Both the position numbers and the translations under genes were made by a program. From contig NZ_LT575476.1 in NCBI RefSeq assembly GCF_900086655.1, positions 4,428,934 through 4,492,933 of the forward strand: a stretch of DNA of 64,000 nt, in the 5' to 3' direction. Source of the DNA: Paenibacillus tuaregi (GTDB taxonomy: Bacteria; Bacillota; Bacilli; Paenibacillales; Paenibacillaceae). Numbering within the stretch: the stretch's first letter is position 1; each line of letters begins with the position of its first letter. Positions 24,964 through 34,106 of this stretch are shown in pieces. The notes below the pieces were generated by a model. It ran no database searches. It was not told the origin of the DNA and was given only the letters and a program-made list of their open reading frames with translations.

Positions 24964-26187
24964 TCAATCCTCGTCCTCATCCTCTTCTTTCTTCCACGTT
25001 CGCGCGAACCGGCTCCGCAGCAGGAATACAAGCACAATCCCCACAGCAAGGCTTGCCAGAACAATGGTAAGCTGGGCCATACCCAACACAAGCATCGGGA
25101 GCCACATCAGGATAGCCAGTGCCAATCCAATCCCGAACATTAAACGAAGAGCCGCCTCGATGGAGGCCCCCGGTGGAATTGGATAGAAGGAAGCTGCCGG
25201 AGAATCCCTGTGCATCTTCCGAAGTGTACTGAGCTGCATACAGGACGCAAATAACAGGAACAAGTAAATCGCGGGTCCCCATAAGCTTCCTCCTGTCCAC
25301 CACACAAGCAGCATGCCCAGCAGAGCCAGGCGGACCATAATCCCAAGCAGTTCACTTCGGACAAAAGATTTGATCAACAAGTAACGAAAGGCGTCCTTTT
25401 GTCCCCAAGGCACACGGTTCCCGGTTCCCGATAGCCACCTGCGGGGATATACCCGCTGTCCGTCTGCCGGAATATCCACAAACCAGCCCAGAACCAGGCT
25501 GACTCTTGAAGCTTGGGTCCTCTCTGTGGCAATCAGCGTCTCCCAAGGGACTTGATGTTTGATCGCCATACGAAGCGACAGCACGTAATTTATTCCCACC
25601 AACAAGGTGAATATCATACTTCTCAGCGGCGGCTGCCAGAGCCATGCCGCCAGCATCAGAATCACCAGGGACCAGCGCAAGAGACGGTATCCGCTCCTCG
25701 CTCTGGCCGAAACCATCCGCAGTTCCTGCCATCCCCCGTAAGAACTGATGATTTTCAGCACGGCCAGCACAATGATCATCAGCCATAGAGGTTTAGGCTC
25801 CGGACTGCTGCGGACATAGAGCGGCCAAGCAGCCAACAGCAGAATGAACAAGCCGATCAGCTTGTACGTCACTCCACTCCGGAAGGCCGGCATGAAATAC
25901 GGCTTCATTCGATATTCCTGCGGCAGCAGAAAGCTCACATCGGCAGGCTGCATATAGGTTCTAAAGCTTGCAGCTATCGTAAGTGGGCTCAGAATGAGAA
26001 GCATAATCCAGTGAATCGGAAGCTCTGGCGGGATATGCTTAAGGAACGACGTATACCAGGCCGAGAAAGCAATGAACAATATAAACAGCAGGACCGCAAC
26101 CCCGCTCTGCATAATATAAGGAAAGTACGGTACGATCTTCCCCCAGAAGGAAGCTTTACGGCGGCTGCGCAGAGTTCCAAGTTCCAT
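24964..26187 (-). CDS. ecsB: ABC transporter permease EcsB
   Basis: This 407-residue membrane protein pairs with the ATPase encoded 4 nt upstream. It has about eight to ten hydrophobic segments and the motif MQPADVSFLLPQEYRMKPYF typical of EcsB. EcsAB is needed in related bacteria for protein secretion, site-2 protease activity and competence. The C-terminus ends in a short acidic tail (EEDEDED). EcsC is not encoded next to it. Other multi-pass permeases could look similar, but the pairing with an EcsA-like ATPase supports the call. Confidence 0.82.
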   Translation of the reverse strand: MELGTLRSRRKASFWGKIVPYFPYIMQSGVAVLLFILFIAFSAWYTSFLKHIPPELPIHWIMLLILSPLTIAASFRTYMQPADVSFLLPQEYRMKPYFMPAFRSGVTYKLIGLFILLLAAWPLYVRSSPEPKPLWLMIIVLAVLKIISSYGGWQELRMVSARARSGYRLLRWSLVILMLAAWLWQPPLRSMIFTLLVGINYVLSLRMAIKHQVPWETLIATERTQASRVSLVLGWFVDIPADGQRVYPRRWLSGTGNRVPWGQKDAFRYLLIKSFVRSELLGIMVRLALLGMLLVWWTGGSLWGPAIYLFLLFASCMQLSTLRKMHRDSPAASFYPIPPGASIEAALRLMFGIGLALAILMWLPMLVLGMAQLTIVLASLAVGIVLVFLLRSRFARTWKKEEDEDED

Positions 26188-26191
26188 GGGA

Positions 26192-26941
26192 TTATACGCC
26201 GCCTTTCACAAGCGCATAGAAAATATTTTCGAGCGATTCCCCCGGCAGACCCGCTTGTTGTGCGATTTCATTCAGTGTCCCCTGGGCAATTACAGCTCCG
26301 CGGTGAAGGACAATGAACCGGTCACAATAGTTCTCAATAGTGGAAAGAATGTGGGAGCTCAGCAGAATGGATGCTCCGCCCATTTTCATCTCCATCATGA
26401 AATCCAGCAGCGACCGGATTCCAAGAGGATCGAGCCCTAAGAATGGCTCATCAATAATATATAACGGCGGGCGGGCGATAAATGCGCTCATAATCATCAC
26501 TTTCTGCTTCATTCCTTTGGAGAGATGAATGGACAGACTGTCCGCCTTCTCCTTCATATGGAACAGATCAAGCAGACGTTCCGAACGTTCGCGGTAAGCC
26601 TCAGGTTCAACCCCGTAGGCACGGGCGGTGAACTCCAAATGCTCGCGAACAGTTAACTCCTCGTACAGAAGCGGGGATTCCGGTACAAAGGCAAGTGAGG
26701 ACTGATAGCTGTGAGGTTCCTCATTCTTGGTCTTCCCGTTTACCACCACGGCCCCTTTATGAGGGGTCATCAGACCCAAGATATGCTTCATTGTTGTGCT
26801 TTTTCCGGCTCCGTTCAATCCGATCAGCCCAACCATTTCTCCGGCTCCGACCTCGAAGTTAATATCATGAAGCACCGGCTTGCCGAGGCTGTAGCCTCCG
26901 CTTAGCTCTTCAATCTGCAGTACGGGCACTGTTTGCTCCAT
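26192..26941 (-). CDS. ecsA: ABC transporter ATPase EcsA
   Basis: This 249-residue ATPase has Walker A GLNGAGKST, the signature region HLSKGMKQKVMIMSAFIARP (the SGGQ loop appears as LSKGMKQ) and Walker B LYIIDEPFLGLDP. It is a single nucleotide-binding domain of the EcsA subfamily and energises EcsB. The substrate exported is not known for sure; roles in peptide or signal export are known from related species. It overlaps no neighbour and is the first gene of the two-gene operon. Confidence 0.87.
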   Translation of the reverse strand: MEQTVPVLQIEELSGGYSLGKPVLHDINFEVGAGEMVGLIGLNGAGKSTTMKHILGLMTPHKGAVVVNGKTKNEEPHSYQSSLAFVPESPLLYEELTVREHLEFTARAYGVEPEAYRERSERLLDLFHMKEKADSLSIHLSKGMKQKVMIMSAFIARPPLYIIDEPFLGLDPLGIRSLLDFMMEMKMGGASILLSSHILSTIENYCDRFIVLHRGAVIAQGTLNEIAQQAGLPGESLENIFYALVKGGV

Positions 26942-26998
26942 AACCTTTTCCCCCTTAACCGATTAATTACGTGCTCGTGCTAAATATTAATACTCCCT

Positions 26999-28372
26999 TT
27001 AGGAACGGGGATTTTGTTTATCTTTGAGCCACTTTGGAGCCCCTTTGTTCTTCCGATCCCGGTGCCGGTCAGCCTTGCGTTCACCCGATGGCGTCTCGCT
27101 GCTTCGGCCCCGTCCTGGACTCTGGCTCTGAGCACTTCCTCCCCCCGCTCCAGCAGCCGGCTTAGTGCTTCTTCTGCTTGGACGGGGAGCCCCCTGAGCT
27201 GGTCTTCTTGGACCTTCTCCCGTACGGGCAGGGGCAGAAGGATCTACGAGCCGGCCTCCATAGAGCGCCTGCTGAAGGAACTTGATGCCAAGCTCTTTCG
27301 AAAATTTGCGGATAATAAATTCCTCGCGCGGCGTTATGATAGAGACTGCGGTTCCTCTGCGGCCCATCCGCCCGGTACGTCCTGAACGGTGAACATAATG
27401 CTCAGAATCAATCGGAGGATCGTAATTGATGATTAAAGTTAAATCTTCAATATCGAGGCCCCGTGCGGCCACATCACTGGCGATGAGCAGCTGTATGCTG
27501 CCTTCCCGGAACCGGCGCAGCACCAAGCTGCGGGTAGTCTTATCCGCATCCCCATACAGGGCCTGGGCATTCAGGCCGACAAAGTTCATCTTCGCCTCAA
27601 CCTCACCGATATCCTGGGTGTTATTCACAAAGACAATCGCCTTCGGAGCATTGTACGTCCGGACAATCCGGCGCAGCATATCAATCTTGTCCCGTTCCTC
27701 CGTTACAAAATAAACATGCTCCAGCGTCTTGGAGGTACGCTGTTCCGGTTCAATCCCGACTTCCACCGGCTCTCTCATCTCCCGGTAAGCAAGCGTCTTA
27801 ATTTCCGGGCTTACGGTTGCTGACAAAAACAGCAGCTGGCGGTCCCGTAGGGCGGCACGGATAATGTGCTCCACATCACCTGCTCCACCTAGCTGGAAGA
27901 CCTGATCAACCTCATCGACGACCAAGGTTTTGACATGATGCATCTTCAGTTTCTTGATGGCCAGCAATTCCTTGATCCGTCCGGGCGTTCCTACGATAAG
28001 CTGAGGGTGGAGCTTCAGCCTCTCAATCTGGCGTCCGATGGCTGCTCCCCCGATTAAAGCCTGAGGGCTGATTCCAAGTGGTTCCCCATAACGCTGGCTC
28101 TCCCGCAAGATTTGCATAGCGAGCTCTTGGGTCGGAGCCAGAATTACAACCTGGACCGACTTAACGGCAGGGTCAATCCGCTGCAGAATAGGCAGCAGAT
28201 ATGCCAGCGTCTTGCCTGTTCCGGTTTGGGACTGGGCCAGCACATCCTTGCCTTCAAGAACCACAGGGATGGTCTGGGCTTGAACCGGTGAAGGCTCCGA
28301 AATCCCGAATTCGGCAAGAACGGATGTCAAAGCTTCCTCGATGCCAATAGAAGCAAATGTATTTATAGTCAT
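26999..28372 (-). CDS. DEAD-box ATP-dependent RNA helicase, YfmL-like
   Basis: This 457-residue helicase has a Q motif (EPSPVQAQTIPVVLEGKDVL), motif I AQSQTGTGKT, motif Ib TPGRI, motif II DEVD instead of DEAD, motif III SAT, and motifs V/VI ASDVAARGLDI and HRSGRTGRMGRRG. The overall match around HPQLIVGTPGRIKELL and IRAALRDRQLLFLSATV resembles Bacillus YfmL, which also has a variant motif II. A basic C-terminal tail rich in Arg, Pro and Ser follows. The ATG at 28372 has AAAGGATG upstream; the frame is open to 28486 without an RBS. Likely role is ribosome assembly or cold adaptation. Confidence 0.9.
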   Translation of the reverse strand: MTINTFASIGIEEALTSVLAEFGISEPSPVQAQTIPVVLEGKDVLAQSQTGTGKTLAYLLPILQRIDPAVKSVQVVILAPTQELAMQILRESQRYGEPLGISPQALIGGAAIGRQIERLKLHPQLIVGTPGRIKELLAIKKLKMHHVKTLVVDEVDQVFQLGGAGDVEHIIRAALRDRQLLFLSATVSPEIKTLAYREMREPVEVGIEPEQRTSKTLEHVYFVTEERDKIDMLRRIVRTYNAPKAIVFVNNTQDIGEVEAKMNFVGLNAQALYGDADKTTRSLVLRRFREGSIQLLIASDVAARGLDIEDLTLIINYDPPIDSEHYVHRSGRTGRMGRRGTAVSIITPREEFIIRKFSKELGIKFLQQALYGGRLVDPSAPARTGEGPRRPAQGAPRPSRRSTKPAAGAGGGSAQSQSPGRGRSSETPSGERKADRHRDRKNKGAPKWLKDKQNPRS

Positions 28373-28482
28373 GTAGTTATCATCCTTTATCGTTGATGTC
28401 GTGCAAGCAGCCGCACTCACTGAAATGCGCGATATTTCCATTATATGCGAAACCCTTGATACCAACAAATGAAACCCCGCCA

Positions 28483-29727
28483 TCACTCCAAGTATTTAGG
28501 CGGTCTCACATTGTTCACCACAATTACTGCGTCATACTGCTCCTTCAGGCGGATATAATATGGACTTCTTCCCCAATCCAGATTGATGCAATAATTGAAG
28601 ATCCATTCATTCCCTTCATTATTGATTTGATGTCTGCTGAGATCCAAGAAGGCACAGCGGTGCCCGAGATTACCTACAATAGATTCTACACTCCCCTCGG
28701 GTGCCTCTGTTATTTCATATACCTCTCTTGTATTCGACGCCGCTGTTCCTCCCCTCATGTATTGACCAATAGTGTACGTCTGCCCGCGGAGACGTTCAGG
28801 AAGAAGGGAGCCCATGGAGATGAAGCCGAACCAGCTCTTCATATTTTTGGAGATATGGCCATTGTGACCCCAAACGATGAATTTATGCTCCGGATATAAA
28901 ACCTCAGCAAGCCACACCAGATTGTCGGCCATACAGCGGTCTCGTCTGCGCATATATTGCCGGGAACTGCCCGAAAGCATTTTTATAAAATGAATCCGGT
29001 TATACATGCTCCTATGCACAAGATGGTACCTTTCATTACCTGCATTCCGGATCAACATTTGTTCATGCGTCTTTAGCAAGGCAAGCCCTTGCTGATAGAT
29101 CTCCATAAACCCGGATTTGCGGGCTTTAAAGTCCCGTTTTACATCTTTGGAGTTAGACCCACCCAAATGAAGCTGCCGCTGGATTTCAGTATAGCAGGTC
29201 AAGAGGTCTTTCTCCGTATGCTCAAAGCGCTCCACAAAACCCCTATCCAGCTCAGTGAGCATGGAAGAGACAACCTGAGACAGCAGACCGTGCTCCGAGG
29301 AGGGCTGCGGGTCCATTCCGGCCAGAATCAAGGACCTCTGATCACCAGAATGGACCATTTGTTCGAACAGCGGGATTAATTCTTCGCTTCTCCACACTTT
29401 GAATATCGATTTCCTCATGATGTCGGCAGGAGAACCCCCCGGCTCCATTCCAGCAAGCCCGCAATCCGCTAATCCGCTCTCAAACACTACTACATTAAAG
29501 CCCATTCTCTCGTGCAAATAGCGGATCAATCTGATCCGAATCTCGTTGTGCTCAGCAATCCCATGCCCATTCTCTCCAAGAAGCACGATCCGCTTATCGC
29601 CAACATATTCCTCTAGAAAATCCAGATCCGTGTCACGATCAGAATGGAGCCCAATTGGCCTGACATTCTTACTGGCCCATTCCAGCCAGGCAGGCTTTTC
29701 TTTTATTTCTAAAGTCTTCAGACCCAC
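28483..29727 (-). CDS. Erythromycin esterase-like protein
   Basis: This 414-residue protein matches the Ere-like family. The catalytic-region pattern is LGENGHGIAEHNEIRIRLIR, with His and Glu placed as in EreA/EreB, followed by VVVFESG and by FIVWGHNGHISK with a further His pair. In this family some members open macrolide rings, but most chromosomal members have unknown substrates, so resistance must not be assumed. The start is GTG 29727 because GGGAGGAATAAC precedes it; the longer frame to 29793 has no RBS. No signal peptide is seen. It lies between the helicase and SDR genes without clear operon linkage. Confidence 0.82.
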   Translation of the reverse strand: MGLKTLEIKEKPAWLEWASKNVRPIGLHSDRDTDLDFLEEYVGDKRIVLLGENGHGIAEHNEIRIRLIRYLHERMGFNVVVFESGLADCGLAGMEPGGSPADIMRKSIFKVWRSEELIPLFEQMVHSGDQRSLILAGMDPQPSSEHGLLSQVVSSMLTELDRGFVERFEHTEKDLLTCYTEIQRQLHLGGSNSKDVKRDFKARKSGFMEIYQQGLALLKTHEQMLIRNAGNERYHLVHRSMYNRIHFIKMLSGSSRQYMRRRDRCMADNLVWLAEVLYPEHKFIVWGHNGHISKNMKSWFGFISMGSLLPERLRGQTYTIGQYMRGGTAASNTREVYEITEAPEGSVESIVGNLGHRCAFLDLSRHQINNEGNEWIFNYCINLDWGRSPYYIRLKEQYDAVIVVNNVRPPKYLE

Positions 29728-29882
29728 GTTATTCCTCCCGATTTCTAAATAATAAAAACTCCTTATATGTATATACGGGTTAGGACTAAACATGGTTGTA
29801 CGAGCCGTCGTGCGAACCGCATCCCTACATGGCTGTGTTTGCCGCTCCCAGCCTGTTTATTTCTAGGCGTTACGCCAGCAAT

Positions 29883-29922
29883 AAAAAAATCTTCCGTCCC
29901 TTAATATAGAGAAACGAAAGAC
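29883..29922 (-). terminator. Terminator after the SDR gene
   Basis: On the minus strand an imperfect stem (GGTCTTTCGT / GACGGAAGAT) with a loop of about 13-15 nt ends in seven Ts, 20-50 nt past the SDR stop. The rest of 29728-29939 shows no gene. Confidence 0.55.
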
Positions 29923-29939
29923 CTATTTGCAGCTTATAT

Positions 29940-30713
29940 TTATTTCTTATTCAGCATTCTTGAACTCAGCTTATCCGCAAGCCTCGGGAACAGCTGATAG
30001 AGCCTGATTCCAATTCCTGCGGCCCAAGGAAGATCCACTTCAGCTTTCCTTCTCTCGATGACAGAGACAATTGCCGCGGCCACCTTCTCTGGCTTCATCA
30101 TAAACCAGCCGATATTCTTCACATACTCGCCGCCTGGATCAGCAAGCTGGAAGAACGGAGTGTCGATCGGACCGGGATTCACCGCAGACACCGTGATCCC
30201 GTACTCCTTCACTTCCGGCCTGAGGGCATTGGTGAACCCGAGCACGGCATGCTTTGTAGCTGTGTAGGCCGTAGACTTCGAGGTCCCGATCTTGCCCGCC
30301 ATGGAAGCAACATTCACAATCTGACCTGATCCGGCCTTCATCATATGAGGCAGGACCGACTTCGTACAGCGCACGATGCCCATGTAGTTCACATTCATCA
30401 TGTCCGCGAACTCGCTAAGCGGCATATCCTTGCAGTACTCAAATTTGCCGTAACCCGCATTGTTAAGCAGGACATCGATCCGGCCATAGGTTCCGATAAT
30501 ACTGTCCATCACTCTGGTGACATCATCATCCTGGCTGACATCCATGGGGATTACCGCATGCGGCCCTTTCAGCGCTGAGCCCACATTCTGAAGCTTGTCC
30601 ACGGAACGGGCCGTCAGAATGACCACCGCCCCCCGCTCGGACAGCATTTGTGCGGTTAAAGCCCCTATGCCGCTGGAAGCCCCTGTGACTACAACTATCT
30701 TATCTTTGAGCAA
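29940..30713 (-). CDS. Short-chain dehydrogenase/reductase
   Basis: This 257-residue NAD(P)-dependent oxidoreductase has the Rossmann motif VTGASSGIGALTAQ (TGxxxGxG), NNAG at the strand-4 end, the catalytic Ser in VNVASMAGKIG and YxxxK as YTATKHA. It resembles Bacillus YqjQ-type SDRs, with an amphipathic C-terminus that may touch the membrane. The start is TTG 30713 with AAAGGATGCGGG upstream. The substrate cannot be predicted. Confidence 0.9.
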   Translation of the reverse strand: MLKDKIVVVTGASSGIGALTAQMLSERGAVVILTARSVDKLQNVGSALKGPHAVIPMDVSQDDDVTRVMDSIIGTYGRIDVLLNNAGYGKFEYCKDMPLSEFADMMNVNYMGIVRCTKSVLPHMMKAGSGQIVNVASMAGKIGTSKSTAYTATKHAVLGFTNALRPEVKEYGITVSAVNPGPIDTPFFQLADPGGEYVKNIGWFMMKPEKVAAAIVSVIERRKAEVDLPWAAGIGIRLYQLFPRLADKLSSRMLNKK

Positions 30714-30796
30714 ATCACCCGCATCCTTTCCCCAGTCGGCGGTCTATAGCGCTCATGGAACCCCCTGTTCCATCCGCCGCCGTAGCTGGTTCTATT

Positions 30797-31255
30797 CTAC
30801 GAGATCATTACCTGAATATCCAGTTCGCCCACTCCATTAATGGTAAGCGGTATAAATAGTGCCTTGGCTGCTGAGCTGTCTTCTCTATTCTGTGACTTGA
30901 TCACTCTAGGCGGAGTAATATCTACCGTAAAGCCCTGGTTAGACAGAATGGTACTAGCATTGCCGCTGATCATGTTGCCAAGCTCCGAAATGGCACTTGT
31001 CCCCATTTCATCCATCTCAGTGATCACAAATCCGCCCATCATAAGAGAGACGATTCTTAAAGCGACATCCTCTTGCAATCCGAAGACCACATTGCCGCTA
31101 AGCTGTCCCGTCATGCCAACCTGAATCCAAATGTGATTATCAACATGAACAACATCCTTGATTCCCAGACTTCCTGCGGAAGGTGAAATTTGAATGACCT
31201 GTTCAATAACAAGCTTCGCGGATTCTAAAAAAGGATTGATCACTTCTGCCTTCAC
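30797..31255 (-). CDS. cheX: CheX-like CheY phosphatase
   Basis: This 152-residue cytoplasmic protein belongs to the CheC/CheX/FliY group that dephosphorylates CheY-P. It carries one copy of the phosphatase signature E-x3-N: SAISELGNMISGNAS (Glu and Asn conserved). One motif copy and the compact length match CheX better than CheC. It starts at GTG 31255 with AAAGGGGC upstream. No other chemotaxis or flagellar genes lie in this window, so it is a stand-alone chemotaxis gene; it may act on another response regulator. Confidence 0.85.
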   Translation of the reverse strand: MKAEVINPFLESAKLVIEQVIQISPSAGSLGIKDVVHVDNHIWIQVGMTGQLSGNVVFGLQEDVALRIVSLMMGGFVITEMDEMGTSAISELGNMISGNASTILSNQGFTVDITPPRVIKSQNREDSSAAKALFIPLTINGVGELDIQVMIS

Positions 31256-31405
31256 GTAAATGCGCCCCTTTGCTCTGGGAAGTCCTGCTTTCGCAACAAT
31301 AGTCCCATCTTTTGGTTGTTTATTATTATACTTTATTCCTAAAAATAAATCATTAAAAAATCACAATTCCAGGAACTATGCTCCTTAAGTAACCCTGGCC
31401 TCTTA

Positions 31406-31458
31406 CTGGGTACCCAGCCTGTATGTGCATTGCCCTGATGAACCGAATCGCCTATAAT
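31406..31458 (+). promoter_or_regulatory. Promoter of the LysR gene with upstream palindrome
   Basis: TTGCCC (31430-31435) and TATAAT (31453-31458) are 17 bp apart and lie about 65 nt before the LysR-family start. A perfect 12-bp palindrome CTGGGTACCCAG lies at 31406-31417 just upstream, possibly an operator. Whether it belongs to this gene or to cheX cannot be decided by eye. Confidence 0.5.
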
Positions 31459-31524
31459 GATAGGAAAAGTCTGCAATTCTCTGATACGGATAAGCAAGTG
31501 CAGTGAGCATTAAGGAGGAGTACG

Positions 31525-32427
31525 ATGAACATAAGTCAATTGGAGACGCTCATCACCATCTCCAAAACAAAAAGTTTCCGGAAAGCGGGGGAACTGCTGA
31601 ATCTGACCCAGCCGGCAGTATCCGCACAAATAAAAAGCCTTGAAGAAGAATTCAAAACCGTACTGGTCGACCGCAATCAGCCGGTAACCTTGACTGACCG
31701 GGGTCAGGTCTTTCTACAGCACTCGGAACGGATTATGGATATCGTGGAAGAATTGAAGCAAAAGCTGTCCGATATGGAACATACTCCTCAGGGACATATT
31801 GTGCTGGGTACAACCACTTCGATTGCCATTCAGATTCTGCCGCGCATCCTCTCTTACTTTCAAGATCAGTTTCCATTGATCAAAACGACGATTCAATCCA
31901 TGCCATCTTCTCAAATCTATCAGAATGTAGAGAACGGACTCGTGGATGTGGGGATTGGATATCTGATTGAACGCAATCCCCAAATCCATGCCTCCGCTCT
32001 GTACTACGATACATTTGAGCTGGTTGTATCCCCTCTTCATCCATTGGCAAAGGCAAGGAACCCTGTCCTTCAGGATCTGCAAGGCGTTCCCCTGATCCTT
32101 TTATCACCGGACACTGTCGGAAGAAAGTTTGTGGAAGATGTATTCAAGCAGCATCAGATTGAGCCCAACGTCGTCATGGAGCTTTCCAGCAGTGAAGAGG
32201 TGAAGCGTATGGTTGAAATCAATCTGGGCGCTGCCATCATTTCCAAACAATCCATTTCCAGAGAGCTCCGTCTGGGTACCTTAAAGATTGTTCCGATTAT
32301 TGAGCTTGAGGTGACCCATCCAGTTGGCGTTATTTACAAATCCAGCCGATATATCAACTCGGCCATGCAGCAGTTCCTTAACGATTTGAAAGGAATGCCC
32401 GAGACCCATTTCATCAGCTCGGAATAG
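31525..32427 (+). CDS. LysR-family transcriptional regulator
   Basis: This 300-residue protein has an N-terminal winged helix-turn-helix (SFRKAGELLNLTQPAVSAQI) and a C-terminal periplasmic-binding-like effector domain (residues about 90-295). The linker helix LEEEFKTVLVDRNQPVTLTD matches the family. AAGGAGG precedes the ATG. It is followed 36 nt later by the PHP-domain phosphatase gene, which may be co-transcribed. The effector and targets are unknown. Confidence 0.92.
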   Translation: MNISQLETLITISKTKSFRKAGELLNLTQPAVSAQIKSLEEEFKTVLVDRNQPVTLTDRGQVFLQHSERIMDIVEELKQKLSDMEHTPQGHIVLGTTTSIAIQILPRILSYFQDQFPLIKTTIQSMPSSQIYQNVENGLVDVGIGYLIERNPQIHASALYYDTFELVVSPLHPLAKARNPVLQDLQGVPLILLSPDTVGRKFVEDVFKQHQIEPNVVMELSSSEEVKRMVEINLGAAIISKQSISRELRLGTLKIVPIIELEVTHPVGVIYKSSRYINSAMQQFLNDLKGMPETHFISSE

Positions 32428-32463
32428 CCTACATTTCTGCGTACTGAAAGGAGCCTACACGCA

Positions 32464-33273
32464 ATGAAATTCGATCTGCACACCCATCATTTTCGGTGCG
32501 GTCACGCTGACGGAAATATTCGGGATTACATTGAAGCCGGCCTCGCCGCAGGCCTTCAAGTCATTGGAATCAGTGACCATACACCTTATTTCGGAAGCCC
32601 GGAAGAGCAGCCCTTCCCCCGTATTGCTATGGCTAAGAAGGATTTCGCCGGTTATGTGGACGAAGTATTGCGCCTCAAGGATGAATATGTGGGGAAGATT
32701 GACGTTCTCCTGGGTATTGAATCCGACTTTTTTCCTGAACATGCCGAAGTATACCGGGAAGTACTTAATTCCTATCCGTTTGATTATATTATCGGTTCAG
32801 TGCACAGCACATTTAATAGCAGCATATTTAACAAGACCCGCTGGAGAGGTCTTACAGACCAACAGCGGATTGAACACAAGGAAGAGTATTACAGCCTGAT
32901 CCGCCAGTCCGCCCGCAGCGGAATGTTTCAGATTCTCGGCCATATCGATGCCATGAAGGGGAATTATCCGGCTTTCTCCGATATCCCGGCAGAATCCGCA
33001 ATTGAAGAGACACTCCGGACGATTGCCGAGTGCCGTGTCGCGATTGAGATCAATACCTCAGGGAAAACCAAACTCAGCGGTGGATGGTATCCATCCGACG
33101 CAATTCTTGAACGAGCCTTGTTCTATGGCGTTGAAGTCACATTTGGTTCGGACGCTCATAAGCCGTTCCGGGTAGGGGATGAGTGGGATGCCGTAGCCAA
33201 ACGGCTCAAGGAGATTGGATTCACGGAGTGGGTATATTTTAAAAACAAACAAAAGATTTCTGTTCCGCTGTAA
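32464..33273 (+). CDS. PHP-domain histidinol-phosphatase (HisJ/HisK type)
   Basis: This 269-residue metal-dependent phosphatase of the PHP superfamily has the motifs DLHTHH (metal ligands His6 and His8), ISDHTPYF, and HIDAMKG plus GSDAHKP at the end. It is close to the HisJ/HisK histidinol-phosphate phosphatases that perform the penultimate step of histidine synthesis, but PHP phosphatases outside his operons may have other substrates. No other his gene is nearby. GAAAGGAGC precedes the ATG. Confidence 0.82.
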   Translation: MKFDLHTHHFRCGHADGNIRDYIEAGLAAGLQVIGISDHTPYFGSPEEQPFPRIAMAKKDFAGYVDEVLRLKDEYVGKIDVLLGIESDFFPEHAEVYREVLNSYPFDYIIGSVHSTFNSSIFNKTRWRGLTDQQRIEHKEEYYSLIRQSARSGMFQILGHIDAMKGNYPAFSDIPAESAIEETLRTIAECRVAIEINTSGKTKLSGGWYPSDAILERALFYGVEVTFGSDAHKPFRVGDEWDAVAKRLKEIGFTEWVYFKNKQKISVPL

Positions 33274-33298
33274 CCTCAGCTGCCGGAGATCAGTCTTT

Positions 33299-33329
33299 AG
33301 AGCCCTTCTCTTAATTCGAGAGGGGCTCT
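33299..33329 (+). terminator. Terminator after the PHP phosphatase gene
   Basis: A stem of about 12 bp with one mismatch (AGAGCCCTTCTC / GAGAGGGGCTCT) closes a 7-nt loop, with TCATTTAT following. It lies 26 nt past the stop codon. Confidence 0.7.
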
Positions 33330-33380
33330 TCATTTATAAGGGCTACCGGCTGAAAAATTCATGAAAGTCAACCCATGTGC

Positions 33381-33420
33381 AAAAAAAAGAGAACCCTTAG
33401 AGTTCCGACTCACCGGGTTC
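33381..33420 (-). terminator. Terminator after the GNAT gene
   Basis: On the minus strand GAACCC / GGGTTC enclose an inner GAGT / ACTC hairpin, and the structure is followed by TCTTTTTTTT. It lies about 110 nt beyond the acetyltransferase stop. The remaining part of 33421-33530 shows no gene. Confidence 0.7.
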
Positions 33421-33530
33421 CAAAACTATTTAATATATTCAAAAGGGGGTCATGTTCTTATCTTAACCCGTTACTGTTAGGGTTTAATAACAGCAATATT
33501 TCAATTGTGTAACAAAGGATAAACGCTGTG

Positions 33531-34085
33531 TTAAAGATCAGCCTCAAGCATAAATGTGATCAGGCCCGGAAGCTGACGTGTGTACACCGATTCTGTTGAA
33601 TCGTGGGGATCCCGGACCAATCCGCACTTAAGCATCACCTTCCGCGAGGCATGGTTGTCTTCCTCACATCTCCCCCGGATCTGTCTCAAACCCAGCTCGT
33701 TCAGCCCAAACTCAACCATCGCTTTGACGGCTTCTGTCGCGATGCCTGTATTCCAGCAGGATGGGGATACACAATAACCGATCATGGCCGTCCCCTTCTT
33801 CTCGTCCCATCTTTGAAGAGAACAGAGACCCACCACCGTGTCATCCCCTTGCCTGGTTATCGCGAAATGCAGTGCGCTTAAAGTACGGTTCGCCTCTTCA
33901 AAATGACGGTACAATCTTGAAGGGAACAGCGCAGTCGAGGTATGAATACCTAAATGGGGATAGACAGCTGGGTCTGTAATTAAACCGTACAGGTCCATCT
34001 CGTCTTTGGGAAGTATGCCCCGAAGAATAAGGCGCTTGGTTTCAATTACTGGATAGCCCGAACGCAACTGATCTTTACTTAACAT
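33531..34085 (-). CDS. GNAT-family N-acetyltransferase (RimJ/RimL-like)
   Basis: This 184-residue acetyl-CoA-dependent acetyltransferase has ETKRLILRGILPKDEMDL at the start, as in RimJ/RimL-type enzymes, and the acetyl-CoA-binding region as GYCVSPSCWNTGIATEAVKA. NHASRKVMLKCGLV is the conserved C-terminal part. The substrate is unknown; protein N-termini or small molecules are possible. It is 21 nt downstream of the potassium channel gene on the same strand, so it is likely co-transcribed with it. Confidence 0.87.
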   Translation of the reverse strand: MLSKDQLRSGYPVIETKRLILRGILPKDEMDLYGLITDPAVYPHLGIHTSTALFPSRLYRHFEEANRTLSALHFAITRQGDDTVVGLCSLQRWDEKKGTAMIGYCVSPSCWNTGIATEAVKAMVEFGLNELGLRQIRGRCEEDNHASRKVMLKCGLVRDPHDSTESVYTRQLPGLITFMLEADL

Positions 34086-34106
34086 AGAGCCTCACTAAGA
34101 CAGGCA

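Noticed and set aside
25352..25786. 144-codon minus-strand frame inside ecsB
   Set aside because: It is a shadow in another frame of a well-supported membrane protein gene and has no RBS.
28483..29727. Erythromycin-esterase-like gene as a macrolide resistance determinant
   Set aside because: The family contains many chromosomal members of unknown substrate, and no resistance or mobile-element context is present.
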